From contig NZ_MAXF01000041.1 of NCBI RefSeq assembly GCF_001704635.1, forward strand, positions 62,001-126,000: a stretch of 64,000 bases of DNA. The letters run 5' to 3'. The notes under the pieces were generated by a model. That model ran no database searches, was not told the origin of the DNA, and saw only the letters and a list, made by a program, of their open reading frames with translations. This DNA is from Streptomyces sparsogenes (GTDB taxonomy: Bacteria > Actinomycetota > Actinomycetes > Streptomycetales > Streptomycetaceae). Both the position numbers and the translations under genes were made by a program. Positions 17,280 through 25,559 of this stretch are shown here, one piece after another. The first letter of the stretch is position 1. Each line of letters begins with the position of its first letter.

Positions 17280-18301
17280 GTGTACTGACGGGGACGTTGG
17301 TCGAGCAGCCCTGATCCGACACCCACCAGCCGATGCCGGATGTTCTGGAAGGCGTCGGCCAGTGCTGGTGGGCCGATGTCGTCGAGTGTGGTGTCGAAGG
17401 TGATGAGCAGGCCCGCGATGCCGGCCCAGGACCAGCCGCCGATGGTCAGCCGGCACCGACCGGAGTCGACGGCCTCCACGACGGACCCTCCGGGGGCCCA
17501 GCGAGCGACGACCTCGGCAGGCAGGGCGAGGGTGGCGGTACCGACGCACGGCCAGTGGCCGGGGGTGTCTCCCCGGTCGGGATTCTGGACGACAAGGCGG
17601 GTGAGGTCGTCGTGTGTGAGCGGCTGGGGTGTGAAGGCGGCTCCTGCGGGGGTTCGTGGGCGGACGCGGTCGACCCGGTAGGTGTGCCACGTGCGGTGGG
17701 CGTGGTCGCGGGCGATGAGGTACCAGCGCCCGGCCCAGACGACGAGGTGGTGTGGCTCGACCTCGAGGGGAGGCTGGAACTCGGGCTCGCCGGGGGCGGG
17801 GTCGTGGCCGTCGGGTGTGGTGTAGTCGAATCGCAGGACGTGGCGGGTGCGGATGGCCGACCCGACGGTTTGCAGGGTCGCCACGTCGATCGGCGGAGCG
17901 GAGAACTCCCAGTAGTTGCGCAGGCTCGTGACCTCGAAGGCCTCGCTGGCGGCCCGTAGGCGGGCGGGCATGACCTGGCGCAGGGTGGTCAGCGCGCGGG
18001 TGAGAGCGTCGTCGATGCCGGTGACGGCCGCAGGTGCGGTCTGCAGCGCGAGGGCGATGGCGACGGCCTGGTCGTCGTCGAGGACCAACGGCGGCAACTT
18101 CCCGCCCGCCCCGAGCCGGTAACCGCCGCCGGGGCCCTTGACCGCGTCGACGGGGTACCCGAGCTCGCGGAGGGTGTCGATGTCACGGCGCAGGGTCCGC
18201 GAGGAGACGTCGAGTCGATCGGCGAGTTCGGGCCCAGGCCATTCGATGCGCGCCTCGAGCAGGGACAGCAGGCGCAGGATCCGCGCAGACGTGTCAGCCA
18301 C
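17276..18301 (-). CDS. WYL-domain HTH transcriptional regulator
   Basis: A 341-residue regulator. A DeoR-type HTH lies at residues 5-55 (ARILRLLSLLEARIEWPGPELADRL, then SSRTLRRDIDTLRELGYPV). The WYL domain lies at about 145-225 (VLRFDYTTPDG; VVWAGRWYLIARDH), and a WCX-like C-terminal domain follows. WYL domains bind ligands such as nucleotides or oligonucleotides. The gene is divergent from a 14-TM efflux pump across a 61-bp gap that contains a near-ideal inverted repeat, so it very probably represses the pump and itself. The GTG start at 18301 is supported by domain position. Confidence 0.93.
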   Translation of the reverse strand: MADTSARILRLLSLLEARIEWPGPELADRLDVSSRTLRRDIDTLRELGYPVDAVKGPGGGYRLGAGGKLPPLVLDDDQAVAIALALQTAPAAVTGIDDALTRALTTLRQVMPARLRAASEAFEVTSLRNYWEFSAPPIDVATLQTVGSAIRTRHVLRFDYTTPDGHDPAPGEPEFQPPLEVEPHHLVVWAGRWYLIARDHAHRTWHTYRVDRVRPRTPAGAAFTPQPLTHDDLTRLVVQNPDRGDTPGHWPCVGTATLALPAEVVARWAPGGSVVEAVDSGRCRLTIGGWSWAGIAGLLITFDTTLDDIGPPALADAFQNIRHRLVGVGSGLLDQRPRQYT

Positions 18302-18311
18302 GAAAGAAGTC

Positions 18312-18352
18312 TGGCACCGGTAGCGGTCATCCGGTGGCCGCTACCGGTGCCA
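18312..18352. promoter_or_regulatory. operator: 15-bp inverted repeat between WYL regulator and efflux pump
   Basis: Arms TGGCACCGGTAGCGG (18312-18326) and its exact reverse complement (18338-18352) flank an 11-bp spacer. The element fills most of the shared promoter, ends 10 bp before the pump's ATG and begins 10 bp before the regulator's GTG. It is the likely binding site of the WYL regulator. Confidence 0.75.
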
Positions 18353-18362
18353 CGGTGCGGGC

Positions 18363-19865
18363 ATGGCTCACTCCTCCCGCACCCCCGCGCAGGAAGCACC
18401 AGTGGCCGGCCGCCGGTCGTCCCTCGCGCTGCTCATCATGCTGTTCGCCTCGTTCATGGACCTGCTCGACGTCACCATCGTCACGGTCGCCGCCCCGGAC
18501 ATCGCCACCGACCTGCACGCCTCCCAGTCGCAGTTGCAGTGGATGCTCGCGGCCTACACCCTCGCGCTGGGGTCCGGCCTGATCACGGGGGGACGAGTCG
18601 GCGACGACCACGGCCGCCGCAAGGTCTTCCTCGTCTCCCTGGCGTGCTTCGCAGTCGCGTCCGCCGCGTGCGCTCTGGCCCCCTCGGCCGGGGTCCTGAT
18701 CGCGGTCCGGGCGGTGCAGGGCTTGGCCGGGGGGTTCATGGTCCCGCAGGTCTTCGGCATCATCCGGTCGTCGTTCGAGCCGGCCGCGATGGCCAGGGCC
18801 TTCGGCGCGTACGGGGCCGTCCAGGGTCTGGCGTCGGTCGCCGGGCCGCTGCTGGGCGGAGCGCTCGTCGACACGGACCCGTGGGGCCTGGGGTGGCGCG
18901 CGATTTTCTGGATCAACGTCCCCGTCGCAGTCCTCGCCCTCGCGCTGGGTGTCCGGGTGCTTCCCGAGTCGCTCGCACCGGTGCGCGCCCGTCTGGACGT
19001 GGCCGGGGCCGTGCTGGTCGCGGTTGCGGTGCTCCTGGTGCTGCTGCCGCTGGTGCAGGGCCGGGACTGGGGGTGGCCGGCGTTCGGGTGGGCCCTGCTC
19101 GCGACCGGGCTGCTGCTCCTGGCAGTGTTCCTGGCCTACGAGCGGGCCCTGACCCGCCGGGGCGGTCAGCCCGTGCTGAACCCGGCCCTGCTGTCGATCC
19201 GGCCGTTCGCCGCGGGCCTGGTGGCGTCGGTGTTGTTCTTCGGCGGCCTGGCCTCGTTCTTCCTGGTCCTGTCGGTCTATCTGCAGGCCGGCACCGGCCG
19301 CTCCGCGTGGGACACCGGCCTGGTGATCCTGCCGTACGCGATCGGGTCGATGATCACCTCTGGTGCCGGGGTCGCCCTCGCGGCGCGGGCCGGCCGCGCC
19401 CTCGTCGTCACCGGCGCCCTGACCCTGGCCGCTTCCCAGGGGCTGCTGTGGTGGCTGGTCAGCGACGGCGCCACGGCCCCGGGCTACTGGCCGCTGGCCG
19501 GCGCCCTGTTCCTCGGTGGCCTCGGCCTGGGACTGGGTGCGCCGATCCTGGTCAACATCGTCCTGGCCGGTGTGCCCGGCCACCACGCCGGCGCCGCCGG
19601 CGGGGTCCTGTCGACGGTGAACCAGATCGGCGGCGCCGCCGGTGTCGCCGTCCTCGGCACCGTCTTCTTCAACGCCCTCATCCCGGCCGCCGGGACAGCG
19701 TCCGACGAACCAGCGCGGCTGTTCGGCCACGCCCTCGCTCAGGTGATGCCCTGGCAGGTCGCCGCCTACGTCCTCGCCGCCGTCGCGATGCTCGCCCTGC
19801 CCAAGACCGCCGCCACCCCGCCGGCAGTGACCGCACCGCCCGCCCGGACGAGGAGCACACGATGA
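18363..19865 (+). CDS. MFS multidrug efflux transporter (DHA2 / EmrB-QacA type, 14 TM)
   Basis: A 500-residue transporter with 14 predicted helices. The first helix carries the DHA2 signature LLIMLFASFMDLLDVTIV, followed by LQWMLAAYTLALGSGLITGG, the loop 2-3 motif GRVGDDHGRRKVFLVSL and the motif-C-like GPLLGGALVD in TM5. These pumps export drugs or secondary metabolites by proton antiport. The upstream inverted repeat and divergent WYL gene point to ligand-induced expression. It ends 44 bp before the convergent STAS gene. No biosynthetic genes are adjacent, so resistance to an outside compound is more likely than product export. Confidence 0.93.
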   Translation: MAHSSRTPAQEAPVAGRRSSLALLIMLFASFMDLLDVTIVTVAAPDIATDLHASQSQLQWMLAAYTLALGSGLITGGRVGDDHGRRKVFLVSLACFAVASAACALAPSAGVLIAVRAVQGLAGGFMVPQVFGIIRSSFEPAAMARAFGAYGAVQGLASVAGPLLGGALVDTDPWGLGWRAIFWINVPVAVLALALGVRVLPESLAPVRARLDVAGAVLVAVAVLLVLLPLVQGRDWGWPAFGWALLATGLLLLAVFLAYERALTRRGGQPVLNPALLSIRPFAAGLVASVLFFGGLASFFLVLSVYLQAGTGRSAWDTGLVILPYAIGSMITSGAGVALAARAGRALVVTGALTLAASQGLLWWLVSDGATAPGYWPLAGALFLGGLGLGLGAPILVNIVLAGVPGHHAGAAGGVLSTVNQIGGAAGVAVLGTVFFNALIPAAGTASDEPARLFGHALAQVMPWQVAAYVLAAVAMLALPKTAATPPAVTAPPARTRSTR

Positions 19866-19908
19866 ATGGTTCGCGCAGCGAGGCGCCACCAGGCCGGGTG
19901 GCCGCCGG

Positions 19909-20283
19909 CTAGGCGGTCAGCGGGTCCGCGGCGCTGTCGGTGGCGGCGGCCAGGTCGGGGTAGACCTCGAAGAGGCGGCGGACGCCGAGGGCGGCCAGGA
20001 CCCGGTGGACGTGGGAGCCGGGCGCGGCGCCCTGTGGGGGGAGGATCAGCCGGAGGCGTCCGGAGCAGGACCGCATGAGGCGGCGGGCCGCGATGAGCAC
20101 GCCGACGCCGCTGGAGTCGCAGAAGCGGACCTCTTGCAGGTCGAGCACCAGCCGGTGGCGGCCCTCGGCGACCGCGTCGTGCACGTGCTGCCGGACCGCG
20201 GGGGAGGTCACCAGGTCCATCTCTCCCGAGACCTGGAGAACGACCCACTCCCCCCGTCGGTCCTCCATCACCTTCAACGTCAC
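19909..20283 (-). CDS. STAS-domain anti-sigma factor antagonist
   Basis: A 124-residue SpoIIAA/BldG-like protein. The STAS fold is clear: VVLQVSGEMDLVTSPAV, then VLDLQEVRFCDSSGVGVLI. The phosphorylatable serine is Ser57 or Ser58 in DSSG. Such proteins release sigma factors by binding RsbW-type kinases when unphosphorylated. A sigma-like gene is divergent 286 bp away, but that one pairs with a zinc ZAS protein, so the STAS protein may act elsewhere. From memory, the same pair occurs in S. coelicolor (SCO4409/SCO4410). The GTG start at 20283 is the most likely. Confidence 0.9.
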   Translation of the reverse strand: MTLKVMEDRRGEWVVLQVSGEMDLVTSPAVRQHVHDAVAEGRHRLVLDLQEVRFCDSSGVGVLIAARRLMRSCSGRLRLILPPQGAAPGSHVHRVLAALGVRRLFEVYPDLAAATDSAADPLTA

Positions 20284-20569
20284 GCGCCCGAAGCCCTTCG
20301 CTCGCCCGCAAACCGGAATCGATTGTTCCCGGGCGGCTGCCCGCCCGGCGCCCCACCAAACACCCCCCGGCGGAAGCCGGAGATGACGACCTTATGTCGT
20401 GCGGAAGCGTTTCGTCGCGGGATTCCTGCGCAAAGTGACCGGCCCAATACCATCCGCAGCCCGGCCGCGCCGCACTTTGCCGCATGGGGGCGTGTTCTGC
20501 CAGCCCCCCGCACTACATTCGATAGGACGGTGACACCCGAACAACTCGAGCACGAGGGATGGGGGCCAC

Positions 20570-21193
20570 ATGGCGAACGACGCACCGCCCCGCTGGGACC
20601 GCAGGATGCAGCAACGCCTGGCGCGCGGAGAGGCCGCCGCGCTGGGCGAGTTGTACGACCGGTTCGCCTCCCTCGTCCACAATCTCGCCCATCGGGTCCT
20701 GGAGGACGAGGAGGCCGCCGACCGCGTCACCCGTGAAGTGTTCGGCTACGCCTGGGAGAACCCGGGCGCGTACGACCCCCAGCAGGGCTCGCTGCGCTCG
20801 TGGATCGCCACGCTGGCCCACCGCCAGGCGGTGCACCGGCTGCGGGAGGCCGAGGCGCGCGCCGCGGCCGACCCGGCCGGGGACGGCACCGCCGGGGAAG
20901 GCGCCGTAGCGGCGCGGGGCAGGCGTACGGCGGAGGACATCGAGGAGCGGATCCGCGAGGCCTCCGTGGCCGCCCGCGCCGACTACATCGTCACGTCCAT
21001 GCCCGCCCCGCTGCGCGCCGCGCTCGAGCTGGCCTACTTCGACCGCCGCGACTACCGGCAGACCGCGGCCGAACTCGGCGTGACGGAGGACGAGGCCAGG
21101 CGCCGGCTGCGGCTGGGGCTGCAACTGCTGTCCACGGCCCGCGCGCCGCTCCCCGAGGCCGGTCCGCCTCCCGGGTACGGGCGGGCCCTGTGA
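20570..21193 (+). CDS. ECF-like RNA polymerase sigma factor
   Basis: A 207-residue sigma-70-like protein. Region 2 lies at about 20-90 (ALGELYDRFASLVHNLAHRVLEDEEAADRVTREVFGYAWE; SLRSWIATLAHRQAVHRLRE), and region 4 at about 140-195 (MPAPLRAALELAYFDRRDYRQTAAELGVTEDEARRRLRLGL). The linker is Ala/Gly-rich. Length and layout are those of a group IV sigma factor. The downstream gene encodes a ZAS zinc domain and overlaps by GTGA, the standard arrangement for a sigma factor with its own anti-sigma factor. The ATG at 20570 follows GAGGGATGGGGGCCAC. Confidence 0.88.
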   Translation: MANDAPPRWDRRMQQRLARGEAAALGELYDRFASLVHNLAHRVLEDEEAADRVTREVFGYAWENPGAYDPQQGSLRSWIATLAHRQAVHRLREAEARAAADPAGDGTAGEGAVAARGRRTAEDIEERIREASVAARADYIVTSMPAPLRAALELAYFDRRDYRQTAAELGVTEDEARRRLRLGLQLLSTARAPLPEAGPPPGYGRAL

Positions 21194-22587
21194 GCAGACC
21201 CGATGACGGCACCGGCGGCACCGAGCCCGCCGAGGCGCCGCGCATACCCCCGCCGCGGCCGGCCGCCGAGGACAGCGGCCGCTGGCCCGCCCACTGGCAC
21301 CCCGCTCCCCCGGCGGACGGGGCGCCCCCGCCGCGCGGACCCCAGGAGCCACGCCGACCCCAGGAGCCACACGAGCAGCAGGAGCAGCAGGAGCCACAGG
21401 AGCATCAGGAGCCCGCTGCCGAAAGCCGTGGCCGGCTACCCGCCCCGCCTGTCCCGCCGGTCCCGCCACCCGCGCCCCAGCTCTCCCACGCGGTGCTGAA
21501 GTCGCTGCTGGGCGCCTGGGCCCTGGCGGCCTGCCCGCCCGAGGAGACCGCCGCCGTGGAGGCGCACCTCAACCACTGCAATCCCTGCGCCGACGAGGCC
21601 CTGCGGCTGCGTGAGGCGGTCGGCCTGCTCCACACCGAGCAGAGCCTCGACCTCGACCCGCTGCTGCGCTCCCGGGTGCTCGCGGGCTGCCTGGGCCGCC
21701 GCCCGGCCCGGATCCCGGTGCCCGACTGGGCGGGGGTGTACGACGCGGAGGCCGCCCGGCTGGACGCGCTGCTGCGCGACATGGGCGAGGCGGAGTGGCG
21801 GGCGCCGGTGCGGCTGCGGTGGTTCGACGGACGGCGGCAGGTGGGGCGGGACACCACCGTTGCCGGGGTGATCGGCCACCTGATGGTGGTCGACGGCATC
21901 CTCGCCGCCTCGCTCGGGCTGCCCGACCCGCTGGGCGCCGACGCCCCGGGCGACCCGGAGGCCCGTACCGAGGCGTACTGGCACGACGGCCCCGAGCTGA
22001 GCCCCGAGGCCGCGGCGGAGCCGGAGGCGGTGCGCGAGCCGTGGCGGGAGCAGGGCCACGCGCTGGTGCGCACGGTGTCCTTCGCCGGGCGCGGCGCCCG
22101 GATGCTCCCCGTGCCGTACGGGGGCTTCTCCCTGCCGCTGCGCGACTCGTTCGTCGACCGCGCCTTCGAGTGCTGGGTGCACGCCGGGGACATCGCGGAG
22201 GCGATCGACTACCCGTACGAGCCACCCGCCTCGGCCCACCTCAGACGGATGGTCGACCTGTACGCCCGGCTGCTGCCCGACGCGCTCGCGCAGCGCCGCC
22301 GGGCCGGGCTCGCGGGGCCGCCCCGGCGGCTGGGCACGGCGGGCGCGCCGGGCCGCACGCTCCATCTGGAGGTCGAGGGCAGCGGCCACTGGTACATCCC
22401 GCTGGACTCCCCCGCCGCGCTGCCCTCCGAGGCGGAGACGGTGGCCAGGATCGCCCTCGACCGCGAGGCCTTCTACCAGCTCGCGGCCGGTCATGTGCCG
22501 CCCGAGGAGGCGGCCGCGGGACAGATCGGCGACCCGGAGGCGATCCGCGACGTCCTCTTCGCGACGGCGTCCCTGTCGCGAATGTGA
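21190..22587 (+). CDS. ZAS anti-sigma domain fused to a mycothiol/maleylpyruvate isomerase-like (DinB) domain
   Basis: A 465-residue protein. Residues 1-95 are disordered (Pro/Gln/Glu-rich, with EQQEQQEPQEHQEP). A zinc anti-sigma domain follows, with His126-X3-Cys130-X2-Cys133 in the order typical of ZAS proteins. About residues 170-345 resemble the MDMPI/DinB four-helix bundle: DAEAARLDALLRDMGEAEW, then VAGVIGHLMVVDGILAASLG and CWVHAGDIAEAIDYPYE. A beta-rich C-terminal domain ends the protein. The GTG overlaps the sigma stop. ZAS proteins hold sigma factors until the zinc site is oxidised or a signal arrives; DinB-like MDMPI proteins bind metal and can use mycothiol. The fusion suggests thiol-linked sigma control, which is inference. 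Confidence 0.85.
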   Translation: MSRPDDGTGGTEPAEAPRIPPPRPAAEDSGRWPAHWHPAPPADGAPPPRGPQEPRRPQEPHEQQEQQEPQEHQEPAAESRGRLPAPPVPPVPPPAPQLSHAVLKSLLGAWALAACPPEETAAVEAHLNHCNPCADEALRLREAVGLLHTEQSLDLDPLLRSRVLAGCLGRRPARIPVPDWAGVYDAEAARLDALLRDMGEAEWRAPVRLRWFDGRRQVGRDTTVAGVIGHLMVVDGILAASLGLPDPLGADAPGDPEARTEAYWHDGPELSPEAAAEPEAVREPWREQGHALVRTVSFAGRGARMLPVPYGGFSLPLRDSFVDRAFECWVHAGDIAEAIDYPYEPPASAHLRRMVDLYARLLPDALAQRRRAGLAGPPRRLGTAGAPGRTLHLEVEGSGHWYIPLDSPAALPSEAETVARIALDREAFYQLAAGHVPPEEAAAGQIGDPEAIRDVLFATASLSRM

Positions 22588-22618
22588 GCGGCCGGGGGCG
22601 CCCCCGTCAGAGGGTTCC

Positions 22619-23491
22619 TCAGGCGAAGACGACCGTGCGGTGGCCGTTGAGGAGCACCCGCCGCTCGCTGTGCCACTTCACCGCCCGCGCCAGCGCCTGG
22701 CACTCCACGTCGCGCCCGACCGCCACCAGCTGCTCGGGGGTCAGCGCATGGCCGACCCGCTCGACCTCCTGCTCGATGATCGGCCCCTCGTCCAGGTCGG
22801 CCGTCACATAGTGGGCCGTGGCACCGATCAGCTTCACGCCCCGGGCGTGCGCCTGGTGGTACGGCTTGGCGCCCTTGAAGCTCGGGAGGAAGGAGTGGTG
22901 GATGTTGATGATGCGCCCCGCCAGCCGCTTGCACAGGTCGTCCGAGAGCACCTGCATGTAGCGGGCCAGGACCACCAGCTCGACCTTCTCCTCCTCCACC
23001 AGCTCCAGCAGCTCGGCCTCCGCCTGGCCCTTGGTGTCCTTCGTCACCGGGATGTGCCGGAACGGCACCCCGTACGAGCCCACCAGCTCCTCGAAGTCGG
23101 TGTGGTTGGAGACCACCGCCGCGATCTCCACGGGCAGCGCCCCGATCCGCGAGCGGAAGAGCAGGTCGTTCAGGCAGTGGCCGAACTTGCTGACCATCAG
23201 CACGACCCGCATCTTCTCCCCGGCCGGGTGGATCTGCCAGTCCATGTGGAAGGACTCGCCCACCGCCGCGAAGCTCGCCCGCAGGTCCTCCACCCGCACC
23301 GGCGAGACCGCGCGGAAGTGCACCCGCATGAAGAAGAGCCCCGTGTCCCGGTCCCCGAACTGCTGGCTGTCCTCGATGTTGCAGCCGGTCATGAAGAGGT
23401 AGCTGGACACGGCGTGCACGATGCCCTGCTTGTCGGGGCAGGACAGGGTGAGGACGTACTGGTCGGGGGCGGCGGAATGCGACTGGCTCAT
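22619..23491 (-). CDS. purU: formyltetrahydrofolate deformylase
   Basis: A 290-residue PurU. The N-terminal ACT domain (residues 9-90: YVLTLSCPDKQGIVHAVSSYLF) is followed by the formyltransferase-like catalytic domain. Active-site features are NIHHSFLPSFKGAKPYHQA (Asn-His) and the ATAHYVTADLDEGPII segment with the catalytic Asp. The enzyme releases formate from 10-formyl-THF in the cytoplasm and balances one-carbon pools. Length is normal. The ATG at 23491 is supported by homology. The conserved unknown gene upstream (23524-24042) is 32 bp away on the same strand and probably cotranscribed. Confidence 0.95.
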   Translation of the reverse strand: MSQSHSAAPDQYVLTLSCPDKQGIVHAVSSYLFMTGCNIEDSQQFGDRDTGLFFMRVHFRAVSPVRVEDLRASFAAVGESFHMDWQIHPAGEKMRVVLMVSKFGHCLNDLLFRSRIGALPVEIAAVVSNHTDFEELVGSYGVPFRHIPVTKDTKGQAEAELLELVEEEKVELVVLARYMQVLSDDLCKRLAGRIINIHHSFLPSFKGAKPYHQAHARGVKLIGATAHYVTADLDEGPIIEQEVERVGHALTPEQLVAVGRDVECQALARAVKWHSERRVLLNGHRTVVFA

Positions 23492-23523
23492 GACTCCATA
23501 GCGTCGCACACCCGGGAGGACCC

Positions 23524-24042
23524 CTAGACCGAGCGCGTCATGATCGCCAGCACTTCGAGGGTGTGCGGGGGCACGTCCGGGTCCTCGCCGTCGTTGGTCG
23601 CGAGCCGCACATGCGCCTCGCGCGCCGCCCGGACGGCCTCGGGCCAGGCGTGGTGCGCCAGATAGGCCGAGACCGGGGCGTCCGCGCCCACCTGGTGCAT
23701 GATCCGCAGCACCCTCAGGACCGCGACGTCGACGAGCGCCGCCTCCTGCGAGTCGCGGAAGATCGTGCCGACGTACTTCTCGGCCGACCAGTTGTCCAGC
23801 CAGGTGTCCTCCACCAGCCGGTACACGGCATCGGTGACGTCCCCGTATCCGTCCTGTCCCGCCAGCCAGCACTCCTGCTGGAAGACGGGGTCGGAAAGCA
23901 TGTGCAGCGCCGAGCGCACATTGCTGCGCCAGCGCCACCACGGCATGTCATTGACAGGCATGGCGCCCATGGTGGTCGAGCGACGGGCGCGACGGGAAGA
24001 CTTCTCCGAACCTTGCACAGGAATCGATCGTACGTTCCTCAC
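23524..24042 (-). CDS. conserved actinobacterial protein of unknown function next to purU
   Basis: A protein of up to 172 residues with no known motif. It is helical and rich in Trp and acidic residues (PWWRWRSNVRSALHML; VYRLVEDTWLDNWSAEKYVG). The GTG at 24042 gives a basic leader (SEKSSRRARRSTTMG). ATG codons at 23970, 23961 and 23946 are alternatives, and the strongly patterned part begins near the last. No membrane segment or signal peptide is seen. The link to purU suggests a housekeeping role, but none can be named. Confidence 0.75.
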   Translation of the reverse strand: MRNVRSIPVQGSEKSSRRARRSTTMGAMPVNDMPWWRWRSNVRSALHMLSDPVFQQECWLAGQDGYGDVTDAVYRLVEDTWLDNWSAEKYVGTIFRDSQEAALVDVAVLRVLRIMHQVGADAPVSAYLAHHAWPEAVRAAREAHVRLATNDGEDPDVPPHTLEVLAIMTRSV

Positions 24043-24141
24043 GGACGGACACGTACCGCCCCCCGTAATTCACCCTCCCGTCACTTTCCTGTCAATTGCG
24101 ATAGTCACCCCGTTACATACGGAACGCCACGCTCGCATGTC

Positions 24142-25455
24142 ATGACCGGATGGCGACGTTTCTCCCCTCGGCTCTCCCCGCGGCCGTGGCTGACGGCGAT
24201 GCTCTGCGCGGCCGTCGGGGCGGGGGCGCTGACCGGCTGCGGCACCCTCGGCGGGGCCGGGTCCGAGCCTCCGATCACCGTCATGACCTGGGCGCCCGAG
24301 GGCACCAAGGCGACCAACATGCCCGGCATGCCCGCCATGGCGCAGGCGTACGCCCGCTGGGTCAACGCCTCCGGCGGCATCCACGGCCGCAAGCTGAAGG
24401 TCATCACCTGCAACGAGCGCAACGACCCCTCCGAGGCCGCGCGCTGCGCCCGGCGGGCGGCCTCCGAGAAGGTCGTCGCGGTCGTCGGCTCGTACAGCCA
24501 GTACGGCCGCTACTTCATCTCCGCCCTGGAGGGCGCGGGCATCCCGTACATCGGCGGATACGGGCTGACCCAGGAGGAGTTCGACAGCCCCTACTCCTAC
24601 CCGGTCAACGGCGGCCAGGCCGCCCTGCTGGCCGGCAACGGCCGGCAGCTCGCCTCCGTCTGCCACCGCGTCGCCCTCGTCCGCCCCGACACCATCGCGG
24701 GCGACGCGTTCCCCGACCTCCTCGACGCGGGCCTGGCGGCCGGCGGGCGCCAGGCGGCCGAGGACGTCCGCGCCCCCGAGGACGCCGGGGACTACACCCG
24801 GCAGGCCGGCGCCGCCCTGAACCGGGTGGGCGCCGAGACCTCCCTCGGCGGCGCCGCGCAGGGCGCCGAGCTGTCCGGCTCCTGCGTGACCGCGGCGCTT
24901 GGGCAGCGCACCAGCACCTTCTTCGACTCCTTCCGGCGGCTCCAGGAGGACCACCCGAAGGTACGGATCGCCTCCGTGCTCGGCAGCGTCCGCCAGTCCC
25001 TCGTGGACAGCACCGGCGGCCGCGAGAGCCCGCTGGAGGGCGCGTACGCCACCGGCTGGTACCCGGCCGCGGACGATCCGCGCTGGGGGCCCATGAAGAA
25101 GGTCATCAAGCGGTACGCCTTCGACGACGACAACATCGACGCGGAGGACCCCGGCACCCAGACCACCTGGATCGCCTACACCGTGCTGCGCTCGGTCCTG
25201 AACGCCCTGGACGCCGACGACATCAGCGCCCGCACGGTCCGGCGTGCCCTGGACAACGGCCACGCGGCCGGCACGGGCGGCCTGACGCCGACCCTGCGCT
25301 GGGGCTTCAAGGACTCGCTGGCCATCCACGGCTATCCGCGCCTCGTCAACGCGGACGTGACCTACCAGGTGGTGCGGGACGGGCGGCTGGTCGCGGTCCG
25401 CGAGGGGTCCGTCAACGTCGCGGGGACCCTCCAGCGGTACGCCCCGAGGGGCTAG
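24142..25455 (+). CDS. lipoprotein, periplasmic-binding-protein type (branched-chain amino acid / ligand-sensing)
   Basis: A 437-residue exported lipoprotein. The signal sequence ends in the lipobox LTGC with Cys33 as the lipidated residue. The mature part follows the type I periplasmic-binding fold used by branched-chain amino acid ABC receptors: MAQAYARWVNASGGIHGRKL, then CNERNDPSEAARCARR and VVAVVGSYSQYGRYFI. No ABC permease or ATPase is adjacent, so it may be an orphan receptor or serve a distant transporter. It stands alone between the divergent 23524-24042 gene and a palindromic terminator. The ligand is unknown. Confidence 0.88.
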   Translation: MTGWRRFSPRLSPRPWLTAMLCAAVGAGALTGCGTLGGAGSEPPITVMTWAPEGTKATNMPGMPAMAQAYARWVNASGGIHGRKLKVITCNERNDPSEAARCARRAASEKVVAVVGSYSQYGRYFISALEGAGIPYIGGYGLTQEEFDSPYSYPVNGGQAALLAGNGRQLASVCHRVALVRPDTIAGDAFPDLLDAGLAAGGRQAAEDVRAPEDAGDYTRQAGAALNRVGAETSLGGAAQGAELSGSCVTAALGQRTSTFFDSFRRLQEDHPKVRIASVLGSVRQSLVDSTGGRESPLEGAYATGWYPAADDPRWGPMKKVIKRYAFDDDNIDAEDPGTQTTWIAYTVLRSVLNALDADDISARTVRRALDNGHAAGTGGLTPTLRWGFKDSLAIHGYPRLVNADVTYQVVRDGRLVAVREGSVNVAGTLQRYAPRG

Positions 25456-25485
25456 CGGCCGAAGCCCGGGTTCGCGGTGCGTTTC

Positions 25486-25547
25486 GCGGTGAGTATGGGA
25501 CAGCGACACGCCGAGGCGACGGCGTGTCGCTGTCCCATACTCACCGC
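25486..25547. repeat. palindromic repeat element, copy 1 (27-bp perfect arms; bidirectional terminator)
   Basis: Arms at 25486-25512 and 25521-25547 are perfect reverse complements around an 8-base loop (GAGGCGAC). The core is GTGAGTATGGGACAGCGACA. It lies 30 bp after the lipoprotein stop and 12 bp before the end of the convergent membrane-protein gene. A second copy lies at 46245-46306, in the same convergent setting. This suggests a dispersed terminator family. Confidence 0.85.
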
Positions 25548-25559
25548 AAAGCCACCGGA

